64,000 nucleotides of DNA from Flammeovirga sp. EKP202 (GTDB lineage: Bacteria; Bacteroidota; Bacteroidia; Cytophagales; Flammeovirgaceae): contig NZ_JACVVP010000020.1 in NCBI RefSeq assembly GCF_014534745.1, forward strand, positions 1-64,000, read 5' to 3'. Positions within the stretch are counted from its first letter, which is position 1; each line of letters opens with the position of its first letter. The notes under the pieces were generated by a model that made no database searches, was not told the origin of the DNA, and worked only from the letters and a program-made list of their open reading frames with translations. Positions 33,989-42,400 of this stretch are shown here, piece by piece. A program made the translations under genes and the position numbers.

Positions 33989-34014
33989 AACTAACAAACA
34001 AACTTCCAACTAAT
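33989..34014 (-). repeat. Conserved 3' element, copy 3
   Basis: Same 26 nt as copy 2 (ATTAGTTGGAAGTTTGTTTG...), again placed just upstream of an intrinsic terminator. Here the preceding gene is not a member of the small-protein family. The element therefore tracks with the terminator and not with the coding sequence. Confidence 0.75.
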
Positions 34015-34167
34015 CGAATATTTTATAAAAGCTTACGCTTTATTGTGTTCTATACTTTGTTCTTTTTGATTACAATACTAAATAAGTTTATTTTTTACAC
34101 TTATACAAATATTCATTTAAACTTATTTGCATTTCTATGAAAAATCCCATTTCTAACCTCTTCAATA

Positions 34168-35082
34168 CTACTTTTGAAGATAATCTTGAAATACAAAGCC
34201 TTCTTTCCCTGACACTCTTACTTTCATCCAATTTTCTGATTTTTCAACAAAAAAAAGTTCTGTCCCATTTTTGATGCCATCTGGCAATACTTTATTATTT
34301 CCTATTTCAGGTTTTTGCCTAATATTTAAGTTACTTCCTTTCGTTTTCACATAAAACTTTCCGTTTTGTTTATGAACAAAATCAGAAGAAACCCAACCTT
34401 CAATTTCTTCCACTCTTACCTTCAACCACTCATCATGGTCTGCCAAAACTTTTACTTTCTGATTATTAGGTAAGTGATCAATTACTTCACTCTCTTTTGA
34501 TGGTTTATCTCTGAGTCTTAAAGTAGTGTTTACATTCACGGTAGCTATATCTCCAATTTTTAAAGGACTAAGTTCCTCGTCAAGCTCATCCTCTTTTGAG
34601 TCTTCTACATATTTAGGGAGTTGAATTTTATCTTCAGAGATCACCTCCAATGTAAATGAAGAGCCTAATCCCAACAGTTCATCCATCGTAGGCCTAGAAG
34701 ATAATATATCAAGAATCCCATCTTTCTTGATGGTCCTCTTTTTGGTCTTGAAAGCGATGTCAGCATAATTTTTACCTACCAGAATACAACCCCGTGTGTC
34801 GGTGAAAAAATTACCAGAGTGAATTAATATACTTGTACGACCTGGTACTTCTGCTCCCTCTTCTGTTTGAATATGAAAAGATCGATTGGCATAATTTCCG
34901 ATACTTCTAAACACAGCTTTGTACTTTCCTTCGGGAATACATGAAATTCGATTTTTATTTTCTTTCCAAGGCAGCTCAAGTGTATTACACTTAAACAGCA
35001 CTTCATCATCATCATTTACGATAGTCAAATTACCTAGTGTTTGAAATTTCGAATAGGTATTTCTTATAAGTGTTGCTTTCAT
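34168..35082 (-). CDS. DUF5675 domain fused to two bacterial SH3 domains
   Basis: A 304-residue protein without a signal peptide. Residues 1-145 match the DUF5675 pattern (TLELPWKENKNRISCIPEGKY, then ILIHSGNFFTDTRGCILVG), a family found in phages and near lysis genes; the His-Ser-Gly and Gly-Cys pair recall the L,D-transpeptidase-type catalytic arrangement. After an acidic linker (about 155-175) come two SH3b domains (about 178-236 and 240-304), which bind cell-wall peptides. I infer a wall- or phage-related role. How it leaves the cell without a signal is unclear. Confidence 0.8.
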   Translation of the reverse strand: MKATLIRNTYSKFQTLGNLTIVNDDDEVLFKCNTLELPWKENKNRISCIPEGKYKAVFRSIGNYANRSFHIQTEEGAEVPGRTSILIHSGNFFTDTRGCILVGKNYADIAFKTKKRTIKKDGILDILSSRPTMDELLGLGSSFTLEVISEDKIQLPKYVEDSKEDELDEELSPLKIGDIATVNVNTTLRLRDKPSKESEVIDHLPNNQKVKVLADHDEWLKVRVEEIEGWVSSDFVHKQNGKFYVKTKGSNLNIRQKPEIGNNKVLPDGIKNGTELFFVEKSENWMKVRVSGKEGFVFQDYLQK

Positions 35083-35305
35083 ATTTTATAGTGTTGATGG
35101 ACATTCATTTCTAATTTCTACAATTATTTATCCTTTTCATAACAGTAGAGCATTGAAAAACAAGCTAAATAGTATGGTATGGGGTATTTTTTTAGCATAT
35201 TCGCATTATATTTTTTTTCGTCATTGTATACAGACATAATTAGTTTCTGATAATTATATCTGTTTACTGATTATACAGTATACTAAAACTTCAAGAATTC
35301 GGGAA

Positions 35306-36577
35306 ATGAAAGTACTCATTCTTGGCTCTGGGGGTAGAGAACACACATTAGCGTGGAAAATCTCCCAAAGCGACAAGCTAACAAAGCTATATGCCGCTCC
35401 AGGTAATGCTGGAACTGCAGAAGTTGCACAAAACATCAGTATTTCAGCTACTGATTTTAAAAAACTTGGACAATTTGTTCAAGAAGAAGGAATCGACATG
35501 TTAATTGTTGGTCCTGAGGCACCACTTGTAGAAGGTGTAGCTGATTATTTTGCAGAGAATGAAAACCTTTCTCATGTTAAGGTAATTGGTCCAAAAAAAG
35601 CGGGAGCACTTTTAGAAGGTAGTAAAGACTACTCTAAAAAGTTCATGATGCGTCATAATATCCCTGCAGGCGCTTCTAAAACATTTACTTTAGAAACACT
35701 TGACAGTGGTTATGCATTTTTGGAAATGCAAAAACCTCCTTATGTATTAAAGGCCGATGGTCTTGCTGCTGGTAAAGGTGTATTGATCATCAATTCTTTA
35801 GAAGAGGCAAAAGCTTCATTGAAAGAAATGTTGAGTGGTCAATTTGGAGAAGCAAGTAAATCAGTACTTGTAGAACAGTTCCTTGATGGTATTGAACTTT
35901 CTGTTTTCGTGATCACTGATGGCAAAAATTATGTGACACTTCCTGAAGCAAAAGATTATAAAAGAATTGGTGAAGGCGATACTGGCTTAAATACAGGTGG
36001 TATGGGTGCTGTTTCTCCAGTTCCATTTGCAGATCAAGCTTTTATGGAGGAAATCGATAAAACGATTGTTAAACCAACTATTGAAGGTTTAACGAAAGAC
36101 GGTATTGATTACGTTGGATTTATTTTCTTTGGTTTGATCAAAGTAGACGGTAAGCCTTATGTTATTGAATACAATGCAAGAATGGGTGATCCTGAAACTG
36201 AAGTTGTTATTCCAAGAGTAAAAAGTGACTTACTTGAGATTCTTGATTTAGCTGCTCAAGGTAAACTTGATGAGGCCTCAATCGAAATTGACGAGGACTT
36301 TGCTTCTACAGTAATGCTAGTATCTGGTGGATACCCAGAAGCTTACCAAAAAGGCAAAAAAATCACTGAAATTGATCAGGTACAAGATGTGATTCCTTTC
36401 CATGCAGGTACTACTTTCAGCGAATTAGGTGAAGTAATTACTAGCGGTGGTAGAGTGATTGCAATGACTGCTAAAGGAAAAGACATGAACGAAGCACTTC
36501 AAAAGTCTTTTGCTGCTGCAGAAACAGTTCAGTTCGATCAAAAGTACTTCAGAAAAGATATTGGCTTTGACTTATAA
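35306..36577 (+). CDS. purD: Phosphoribosylamine--glycine ligase
   Basis: Second step of purine synthesis: joins glycine to phosphoribosylamine with ATP. The 423-residue protein starts with GSGGREHTLAWK and has the ATP-grasp core (about 100-320) with VLKADGLAAGKGV and EYNARMGDPE metal-binding motifs. It is standard length. purK follows 138 bp downstream on the same strand, with a hairpin at 36607-36637 between, so purine genes are clustered but perhaps not one operon. Confidence 0.97.
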   Translation: MKVLILGSGGREHTLAWKISQSDKLTKLYAAPGNAGTAEVAQNISISATDFKKLGQFVQEEGIDMLIVGPEAPLVEGVADYFAENENLSHVKVIGPKKAGALLEGSKDYSKKFMMRHNIPAGASKTFTLETLDSGYAFLEMQKPPYVLKADGLAAGKGVLIINSLEEAKASLKEMLSGQFGEASKSVLVEQFLDGIELSVFVITDGKNYVTLPEAKDYKRIGEGDTGLNTGGMGAVSPVPFADQAFMEEIDKTIVKPTIEGLTKDGIDYVGFIFFGLIKVDGKPYVIEYNARMGDPETEVVIPRVKSDLLEILDLAAQGKLDEASIEIDEDFASTVMLVSGGYPEAYQKGKKITEIDQVQDVIPFHAGTTFSELGEVITSGGRVIAMTAKGKDMNEALQKSFAAAETVQFDQKYFRKDIGFDL

Positions 36578-36606
36578 TCACTTGAGTCAGATCTAAAATT
36601 ATAAGG

Positions 36607-36637
36607 GTGTGTTTAGAGCTTATTTCTAAGTTCTAAA
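36607..36637 (+). terminator. Hairpin between purD and purK
   Basis: TGTTTAGA / TCTAAACA stem around a 13-15-nt loop, 30 bp after purD. No strong T-run follows, so it may attenuate rather than terminate. Confidence 0.4.
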
Positions 36638-36715
36638 CATGCTCTACAAAGTAAATTTCTTAATCATAACTGCATACTTTTTAAGTAAGTGTGCTCCAAT
36701 CATTTCAATTATACC

Positions 36716-37834
36716 ATGAAAAAGATAGGTGTTTTAGGAGGTGGGCAATTAGGCCGTATGATGATACAGTCCGCTATGAATTTAAATATTCAAGTGAAAA
36801 CCTTAGATCCTGATCCCAATGCCCCATGTAAGGCAATGGCACACCAATTTGTTGAAGGCTCAATTAATGAATATTTCACTGTTGTAGAATTCGGCAAAGA
36901 CGTTGATGTTTTAACCATAGAAATGGAAAACGTAAACGCCCAAGCATTAATTGATATTGAAAGACAAGGAATTGTTGTGTATCCCAAACCGAATCATATT
37001 CAAATGATTCAAGACAAAAGGGTACAAAAACAATTTTATCTTGACAATGGTATTCCAACTTCTCCATTTGTATTGGTTGAATCCAAAGACGAATTAGAAG
37101 AGTATGAAGATTTCCTTCCTGCGGTAATGAAAGTAGGAAAAGGTGGCTATGACGGACGTGGTGTTCAGGTGATGAAATCTAAAGATGATTTCGAAAAGGG
37201 ATTTAATGCTCCTTCAGTATTAGAAAAAATGGTAGATATTGATAAAGAAATCTCTATCATTGCTGCAAGAAACCCAAGTGGTGACATCACTACTTTCCCT
37301 GCTGTTGAAATCGTTTACCATGAAAGCAACTTAGTAGATTATTTGCTTTCTCCGGCAAGCATCTCTTCAGATGTAGAAGAACGCGCTAAAATCATTGCTT
37401 ATGATCTTCTTGAAAAATTGGATTATGTAGGATTATTAGCCATTGAATTCTTTGTGGACAAGGAAGGAAATGTGATTGTTAACGAAATTGCACCAAGAAC
37501 ACATAATAGTGGTCATCAAACAATTGAAGGCAATGTAACTTCTCAGTTTGACCAACATATTAGAGCAATCCTTGACCTTCCTTTAGGCGACACAAGTAGA
37601 AGATGTGCTTCTGCAATGGTCAACGTTTTAGGGGAAAAAGGTTATACAGGTGAAGCGAAATACGAAGGTGTTGAGGAGATTTTAGCGATTCCTGGTGTTT
37701 ATATTCACCTTTACGAAAAGAAATTCACTAAACCAGAACGTAAAATGGGACATATTACCATTATTGCTGATGACAAAGATGAATTACTTGAAAAAGTGAA
37801 TAAGGTAAAAAAATACTTCAAAGTGATTGCTTAA
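36716..37834 (+). CDS. purK: N5-carboxyaminoimidazole ribonucleotide synthase
   Basis: Carboxylates aminoimidazole ribonucleotide using ATP and bicarbonate in purine synthesis. I start at the ATG at 36716 (372 residues, MKKIGVLGGGQLGRM), because the nine residues of the longer GTG frame from 36689 are not family-like. GGGQLGRM (7-14) is the N-terminal loop and the ATP-grasp domain spans about 95-290, ending in NEIAPRTHNSGH. purE, its partner, is not in the window. A strong terminator follows. Confidence 0.95.
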   Translation: MKKIGVLGGGQLGRMMIQSAMNLNIQVKTLDPDPNAPCKAMAHQFVEGSINEYFTVVEFGKDVDVLTIEMENVNAQALIDIERQGIVVYPKPNHIQMIQDKRVQKQFYLDNGIPTSPFVLVESKDELEEYEDFLPAVMKVGKGGYDGRGVQVMKSKDDFEKGFNAPSVLEKMVDIDKEISIIAARNPSGDITTFPAVEIVYHESNLVDYLLSPASISSDVEERAKIIAYDLLEKLDYVGLLAIEFFVDKEGNVIVNEIAPRTHNSGHQTIEGNVTSQFDQHIRAILDLPLGDTSRRCASAMVNVLGEKGYTGEAKYEGVEEILAIPGVYIHLYEKKFTKPERKMGHITIIADDKDELLEKVNKVKKYFKVIA

Positions 37835-37857
37835 TAGCAGCTTTGATGACAATACAA

Positions 37858-37892
37858 GGGAGATGTTATGAAAAATAGCATCTCCTTTTTTG
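37858..37892 (+). terminator. Terminator of purK
   Basis: GGAGATG / CATCTCC arms followed by TTTTTTG, 24 bp after the stop. Confidence 0.85.
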
Positions 37893-38089
37893 TTGGTCTA
37901 TTATGTAATAAGTGGCTGATCATAATTAAAAATAGTTCATAAATACAGAATGAATTTTACCTTACCTGAGTTTAATTCAAATGCATTTAAGCTATAGATA
38001 ATTTTGAACAGGTACTTAACTCCACTCAAACCATATTATTTGGCATGACTTTCGACTTTAGTTTTCCAAACAATCACTATCAATCCTAG

Positions 38090-41000
38090 ATGAGAACATT
38101 AACTTTTATCTTCTTATTAATAACTCCCCTATTCTGCTTGTCACAGACTTTAACACCTGTCTCAAAAAATGGGAAATGGGGTTTTCTACAAAATTCAAAT
38201 AACACTTACCCCTATCAATTCATCACTTACAATAAAAATGATGAAGTTTTCAAAGTTGGACAATCCAATAAAATTGGAATTTTAGATCTCTCTGGAGAAA
38301 CTTTAATCCCTTGTGAATATGATCGAATTGAAGTTGTCAGTAATCAATTATATGTAGTTTGGAATGAGAAAGGAGCCACAATTGTAAATAAACAAAACGT
38401 TCCTCTCAGCACAACGTATTACGATCACATTTCTCCTTTTGGAATGTACCTTAAAGTAACGGACAAAGGAAAAGAGGGTGTCATCAAAAAAGACGGTACG
38501 GTCATTTGCAAACCAATTTATGACACGGTTACTTTACTCAAAAACAACCCTGTCTTTGTCGTACAAAATGGAGATCAAAAAGGTTTTGTTGATTTAAAAG
38601 GGGAAGCCCCTTTAACTATTGAATTCAAAGATATTAAAGTCGTTGCCCATAAACAGCTATTAGCGACTTATCACAATACTCCACTCGTTTCATTTATTTT
38701 AATTAATGACGATGGAAGCTTAAAAAGTAAAAAAGATTTCAACAAAAAATCTGACTTTCAATCTTTTCAGAAAAGATTTTATTTAAGTGTCATAAAAAAG
38801 GAATTTGCACAAAGTGGAACGACTGCACCACAATGGATCGAAATCATGGGAGATCATTATTTAATTGCTCCCAATGGTAAAGAATTACTAGAAGGCAAGT
38901 CATTTTTCTACGTTCAACAAGCAGAAGACAGTCCACTTTCAATTGCAAGAAGAGAAGAAAGAGATGGTACATTAAAATATTATTTAATTAATCATCAAGA
39001 AGGAAAAATCCTTTTTAGTGATACTTTTAAAGACATTGTTTTTGCTGATTTTGGAGAAAGTAACTGGGCTAGAATCTCTGTAGATACGCTTTGGGATTGT
39101 CTGATTAATAAAGACGGTGACGTAAAGAGAACAATTCAGGCAGATGGTATGAATTACAGCATGCTTGACATTGGCAACTTTTATGAAGGTTTTGCCTATT
39201 TCCATGCAAAGAACAATAACAGCTACGGTTTTATCAATACTAATGCTGAGAGTGTTATTCATCCTACCTATTCACTAGCGTCCGATTTTAAAGAAGGATA
39301 TTCTATTGTGAAGAAAAATGGGAAATTTGGAGCCATTAATCAACAAGGAAAAGTGGTTATCCCTATTTCTTATGATGGCATTTCACTTTGCGAGAAAGGT
39401 TGGTTTAGGGTCAAAATGGGTTCTGGAATCTCTGGTAAATGGGGAGTTATCAACACTTCTGGAAAAACAGTATTAGAATGTAAATACCAAGAAGTATTAT
39501 TAGATGATCAAGGAGCCAATGTAAAATTAAACGGAGCTTGGGGGCGATATCTACGTTCATATAAGTGGGCTTTTACTCCAAAAATCAAGGTTTCTAAAAT
39601 TCATGCTTTCAATAATGGAATTGCAAAAATGGAAAGAAAACCGATTTATGATCCAGTCGACAGAAAGACTATTCGTGGTTATAAATATCAAGGCTTCATT
39701 AAAGAAAATGGGAAAGTAATCATTCCTCCTGTTTACTCTTCTATTATTGGTTTTCAGAAAGCTTGGGAAAAACAAGAAGGTTTAGCGATTATCAACAAGA
39801 AAAACCTACATGGCTTTGTCAATTATTTAGGAGAAGTAGTATTAGAAGCAGAGTATCTTTCAACAGGTAACTTCACTGAAATTTGGACTATACACAAAGG
39901 GATTGCTAAAGTAACAAATAAAGATAGACTAACTTCATTTGTAGACTCTAACGGGAAAGCAGTTTTACCATTTGAATATGATGATATAAGTGAAAGTTAT
40001 GAGAAAATTTGGAACGATAGCACCGGAGTAGCCATTGCTCAATTAAACGGAAAGAAAGGGTTGATAGACTTCGAAGGAAATAAAATATCGCCATTTGTGT
40101 ATCCTAAATTATTTCAAGTCAATTCCAATTTATTTGTGGGACAAGTACCCAATAAAAAATGGGGAATGATCAATCAAGAGGGAGATACAACGGTTGCTTT
40201 TAAACATTCAAAAGCATTACCTCTATCTTCAAAATACTCTCAATTGATACAAGATACTTCCCTTGTTTATTCCTTGTTAGATGATGGACAATGGACGAAT
40301 GAGATAATTACAGAAAAAGAGGAAAAGGTTTCTTCTCTTCAAAAGAAAGACGAATATACTTACCATCATATTGGAAAGGATTACGCTATTGTTTCCAAAA
40401 AAGGGAAATCAAAACTGCAAGGTGTGATTAATAAGGAAGGGAAAGTGATCATTAAACTAAGCTTTAAAAAGATTTTGCCATTTAATGAAGGCATAGCCGT
40501 TGCACAAAAAGATGGAAAATCAGCAAAAGATAGAAAATACGGCTTTATTGATAAAAAAGGGAAATGGGTTATCTCAGCCACTTATAATAATGCACATTCT
40601 TTTACTAATGGTTTAGCTGCAGTTTGTATGAAAAACAAATGGGGCTATATCGATCAAAATAATAAAATCACACTTCCTATTCAATACAATAAGGCTTCTG
40701 ATTTTTATGGTAGCATTGCTATTGTTAATGAAACTATAATTATTAACCAAGAAGGGAAAACAATAGGGAGTATTCTCAAATCAGAATCGATCAAATCGGT
40801 TCATCAAAACCATATTATTGTAAAAGGTATTGGCTACGAAAAACACCTTTCTATTAATGGAATTGAACTTTATGATATGGATTTTAACGAAGTAACTGCT
40901 TTTAATAGTGCAGGAATTGCCTTTGTAAAAACAGGTGAGCAATGGGTTTTGAATAGAACGATTAACGAAAACAAAGTCACAAAGCTGTTTACAAAAACAG

Positions 41001-41323
41001 AAAAGGAGTTCTATGAAGAAAAATATGGTAAGAATAGAAGGGTAGTTTCACTTACGGGAGACGTATCACAAGACCATGGATTCGAAAAAGTTAAAGATGG
41101 GCAATGGAGAATGATAGGACTAGATGGTCAACCACTCAACAATATTTTATTTTATAATGTAAAAGACCACAAAGACGGCACATTTACGTTTGAAATTAAA
41201 AACATAGGTGAGGTGACCGATCAAAATGGAAATATTGTAACGAAACATTTCATTCAATCCACTCAGCTTTTCAGTGATGGGATTCTAATCTATAATGAAG
41301 GGAATTCGGAGTTTATCCACTAA
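38090..41323 (+). CDS. Giant exported WG-repeat protein
   Basis: A 1077-residue protein with a signal peptide (about 1-19, ending CLSQT). Almost the whole mature length consists of degenerate WG (KWG) repeats, recognisable by phrases such as GKWGFL, NGKFGAINQQGKVVIP, KWGMINQEGD, RKYGFIDKKGKWVI and NKWGYIDQNNK, spaced about 40-50 residues. They fold as beta-propeller-like or beta-hairpin arrays used for binding. No anchor or T9SS tail is visible, so it may stay in the periplasm. It is monocistronic, ending at a strong terminator. Its ligand is unknown. Confidence 0.92.
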   Translation: MRTLTFIFLLITPLFCLSQTLTPVSKNGKWGFLQNSNNTYPYQFITYNKNDEVFKVGQSNKIGILDLSGETLIPCEYDRIEVVSNQLYVVWNEKGATIVNKQNVPLSTTYYDHISPFGMYLKVTDKGKEGVIKKDGTVICKPIYDTVTLLKNNPVFVVQNGDQKGFVDLKGEAPLTIEFKDIKVVAHKQLLATYHNTPLVSFILINDDGSLKSKKDFNKKSDFQSFQKRFYLSVIKKEFAQSGTTAPQWIEIMGDHYLIAPNGKELLEGKSFFYVQQAEDSPLSIARREERDGTLKYYLINHQEGKILFSDTFKDIVFADFGESNWARISVDTLWDCLINKDGDVKRTIQADGMNYSMLDIGNFYEGFAYFHAKNNNSYGFINTNAESVIHPTYSLASDFKEGYSIVKKNGKFGAINQQGKVVIPISYDGISLCEKGWFRVKMGSGISGKWGVINTSGKTVLECKYQEVLLDDQGANVKLNGAWGRYLRSYKWAFTPKIKVSKIHAFNNGIAKMERKPIYDPVDRKTIRGYKYQGFIKENGKVIIPPVYSSIIGFQKAWEKQEGLAIINKKNLHGFVNYLGEVVLEAEYLSTGNFTEIWTIHKGIAKVTNKDRLTSFVDSNGKAVLPFEYDDISESYEKIWNDSTGVAIAQLNGKKGLIDFEGNKISPFVYPKLFQVNSNLFVGQVPNKKWGMINQEGDTTVAFKHSKALPLSSKYSQLIQDTSLVYSLLDDGQWTNEIITEKEEKVSSLQKKDEYTYHHIGKDYAIVSKKGKSKLQGVINKEGKVIIKLSFKKILPFNEGIAVAQKDGKSAKDRKYGFIDKKGKWVISATYNNAHSFTNGLAAVCMKNKWGYIDQNNKITLPIQYNKASDFYGSIAIVNETIIINQEGKTIGSILKSESIKSVHQNHIIVKGIGYEKHLSINGIELYDMDFNEVTAFNSAGIAFVKTGEQWVLNRTINENKVTKLFTKTEKEFYEEKYGKNRRVVSLTGDVSQDHGFEKVKDGQWRMIGLDGQPLNNILFYNVKDHKDGTFTFEIKNIGEVTDQNGNIVTKHFIQSTQLFSDGILIYNEGNSEFIH

Positions 41324-41342
41324 AAATATTCTTTTATTTCAC

Positions 41343-41387
41343 AAAAATGGGCAGATCAATCTTTCAATTTGATCTGCCCATTTTTAT
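41343..41387. terminator. Strong bidirectional terminator after the WG-repeat gene
   Basis: AAAAATGGGCAGATCAA / TTGATCTGCCCATTTTT, a 17-bp stem including the A/T flanks. It can serve the convergent winged-helix gene too. Confidence 0.9.
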
Positions 41388-41443
41388 TAAGGTGACACCT
41401 ATATACCACCTTAATTTATTGTTGTTTATTAGTTGTTTCGAAT

Positions 41444-41689
41444 TTATATACTTGAATTCATTAGTGACTTTGCTTGTTCTTCTCCTTTTGATGTTAAATG
41501 AGGGCAAGTTCGTTTGTTTGAAATTTCAGGATGATGAATAAAACCTTGGTTTTCCATCATATTCAGTAATACTTCCGACTCTGAATTGGTCATTGAAATT
41601 CCAAGGTTCCTTGCAACTTCACCAAAAGAGTTTCCAGAATTGAGGCAAATACCGACTAACAGTTTCGAGAATTTGATTTCACTTGACAT
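41444..41689 (-). CDS. Small winged-helix-like protein, paralog A
   Basis: An 81-residue protein. Residues 18-32 (SFGEVARNLGIS) look like a helix-turn-helix, and LTSKGEEQAKSLM near the C-terminus is the wing and last helix of MarR/PadR-like winged-helix folds. It is paralogous to the gene 200 bp upstream: both start MS-E-KySK-L-G-CL-SG-S and end SL-N. Likely a small DNA-binding or protein-binding regulator. A dyad ACGAAA-N4-TTTCGT lies about 50 bp before its start. Confidence 0.8.
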   Translation of the reverse strand: MSSEIKFSKLLVGICLNSGNSFGEVARNLGISMTNSESEVLLNMMENQGFIHHPEISNKRTCPHLTSKGEEQAKSLMNSSI

Positions 41690-41737
41690 ATCAATAAAGG
41701 GTTAAGGTTTAACAGTTATAATAGTTAATATTTAATT

Positions 41738-41753
41738 ACGAAATCGGTTTCGT
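41738..41753. promoter_or_regulatory. Dyad ACGAAATCGGTTTCGT, LacI-operator-like
   Basis: Perfect 6-bp arms ACGAAA / TTTCGT around TCGG, upstream of winged-helix paralog A. The core CGAAATCGGTT recurs upstream of paralog B (42243-42253, opposite strand). Confidence 0.45.
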
Positions 41754-41831
41754 TAAGATTCATTGTTTAACTCTATTTAATATCAAACAATATTATTTTA
41801 AGACGCTTTAAAAGCGTGACCCTAAAAACAC

Positions 41832-41862
41832 AAAAAAACTGTGATTTTCGAAAAAACCACAG
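41832..41862 (-). terminator. Terminator of winged-helix paralog B with TTCG loop
   Basis: On the minus strand CTGTGGTTTT pairs with AAAATCACAG (one G-T pair) around a TTCG tetraloop, followed by seven T. It lies 28 bp after the paralog B stop. Confidence 0.8.
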
Positions 41863-41889
41863 CTCTATCTTTATAACTTGAATGCTTAA

Positions 41890-42135
41890 TTAAGCATCAC
41901 CATTGATTAGACTCATTGCTTTATCATTTCCTTTAGGTGATAAATAAGCAAAAGTTTCTTTCGTTGATCTTTCAATTTTAGAAACGAAACCGTCCATCTC
42001 TAATTTTGATACAAAATTGTTGATTTCATCTCTATTGGCATGAATTCCAAAGTTTTTGGCAATGGATTGTAGAGAATCACCACTTTTCAGGCATAATCCG
42101 ATAAGGAACTTAGAATACTTGACTTCTGTTGACAT
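41890..42135 (-). CDS. Small winged-helix-like protein, paralog B
   Basis: An 81-residue paralog of the neighbouring small gene, same length, with the HTH-like stretch SLQSIAKNFGIHANRDE (about 20-36) and a wing segment AYLSPKGNDKAMSL. Clear N-terminal identity (MSTEVKYSKFLIGLCLKSGDS) shows recent-to-moderate duplication. It is transcribed separately, with its own terminator. Target unknown; the shared CGAAATCGGTT element upstream of both genes suggests common control. Confidence 0.8.
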   Translation of the reverse strand: MSTEVKYSKFLIGLCLKSGDSLQSIAKNFGIHANRDEINNFVSKLEMDGFVSKIERSTKETFAYLSPKGNDKAMSLINGDA

Positions 42136-42242
42136 AATTATTATTAGGTTATTACTTAGTTAAGAAATAAAGGGTAACGTTTCGAGATAACAATCTTTAA
42201 TTGTTATTGTTTTCAACTATTAATACAAAGGTCAAGTTCTGC

Positions 42243-42253
42243 AACCGATTTCG
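42243..42253 (-). promoter_or_regulatory. Copy of the CGAAATCGGTT element upstream of paralog B
   Basis: On the minus strand GCGAAATCGGTTGC, sharing 11 bases with the dyad at 41738-41753. It lies about 108 bp before the start of paralog B and about 150 bp before typA. Confidence 0.35.
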
Positions 42254-42372
42254 CAAACTTTTATTGTTAATTCTCTGTAAACTATAATGGTATGAAATAC
42301 AATTCATTAGAAATAAATATGAATTGATTCTAAATAGATCAAAAGAAAGTTATAATAGTTTAATAGTTCTAT

Positions 42373-42380
42373 TATCTTTG
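42373..42380 (+). promoter_or_regulatory. -7 box of typA
   Basis: TATCTTTG matches TAnnTTTG, 20 bp before the start codon, giving a short leader. No good TTTG is visible at -33. Confidence 0.4.
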
Positions 42381-42400
42381 CACGTTCATAAAAAATTATC

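Noticed and set aside
33819-34001. A 60-codon minus-strand frame between paralog 3 and the DUF5675 gene
   Set aside because: It spans a terminator and the conserved 3' element, overlaps the start of paralog 3, and has a composition typical of AT-rich spacer.
32100-34014. CRISPR array made of the three 26-nt repeats
   Set aside because: Spacing is 740-1150 bp, the repeats adjoin terminators, and there are no cas genes.
36689-36715. Upstream GTG start for purK
   Set aside because: The nine extra residues are unlike purK N-termini, and the ATG at 36716 begins the conserved strand directly.
41347-41541. A 64-codon plus-strand frame after the WG-repeat gene
   Set aside because: Its first third is a strong terminator hairpin and the rest is antisense to the winged-helix gene.
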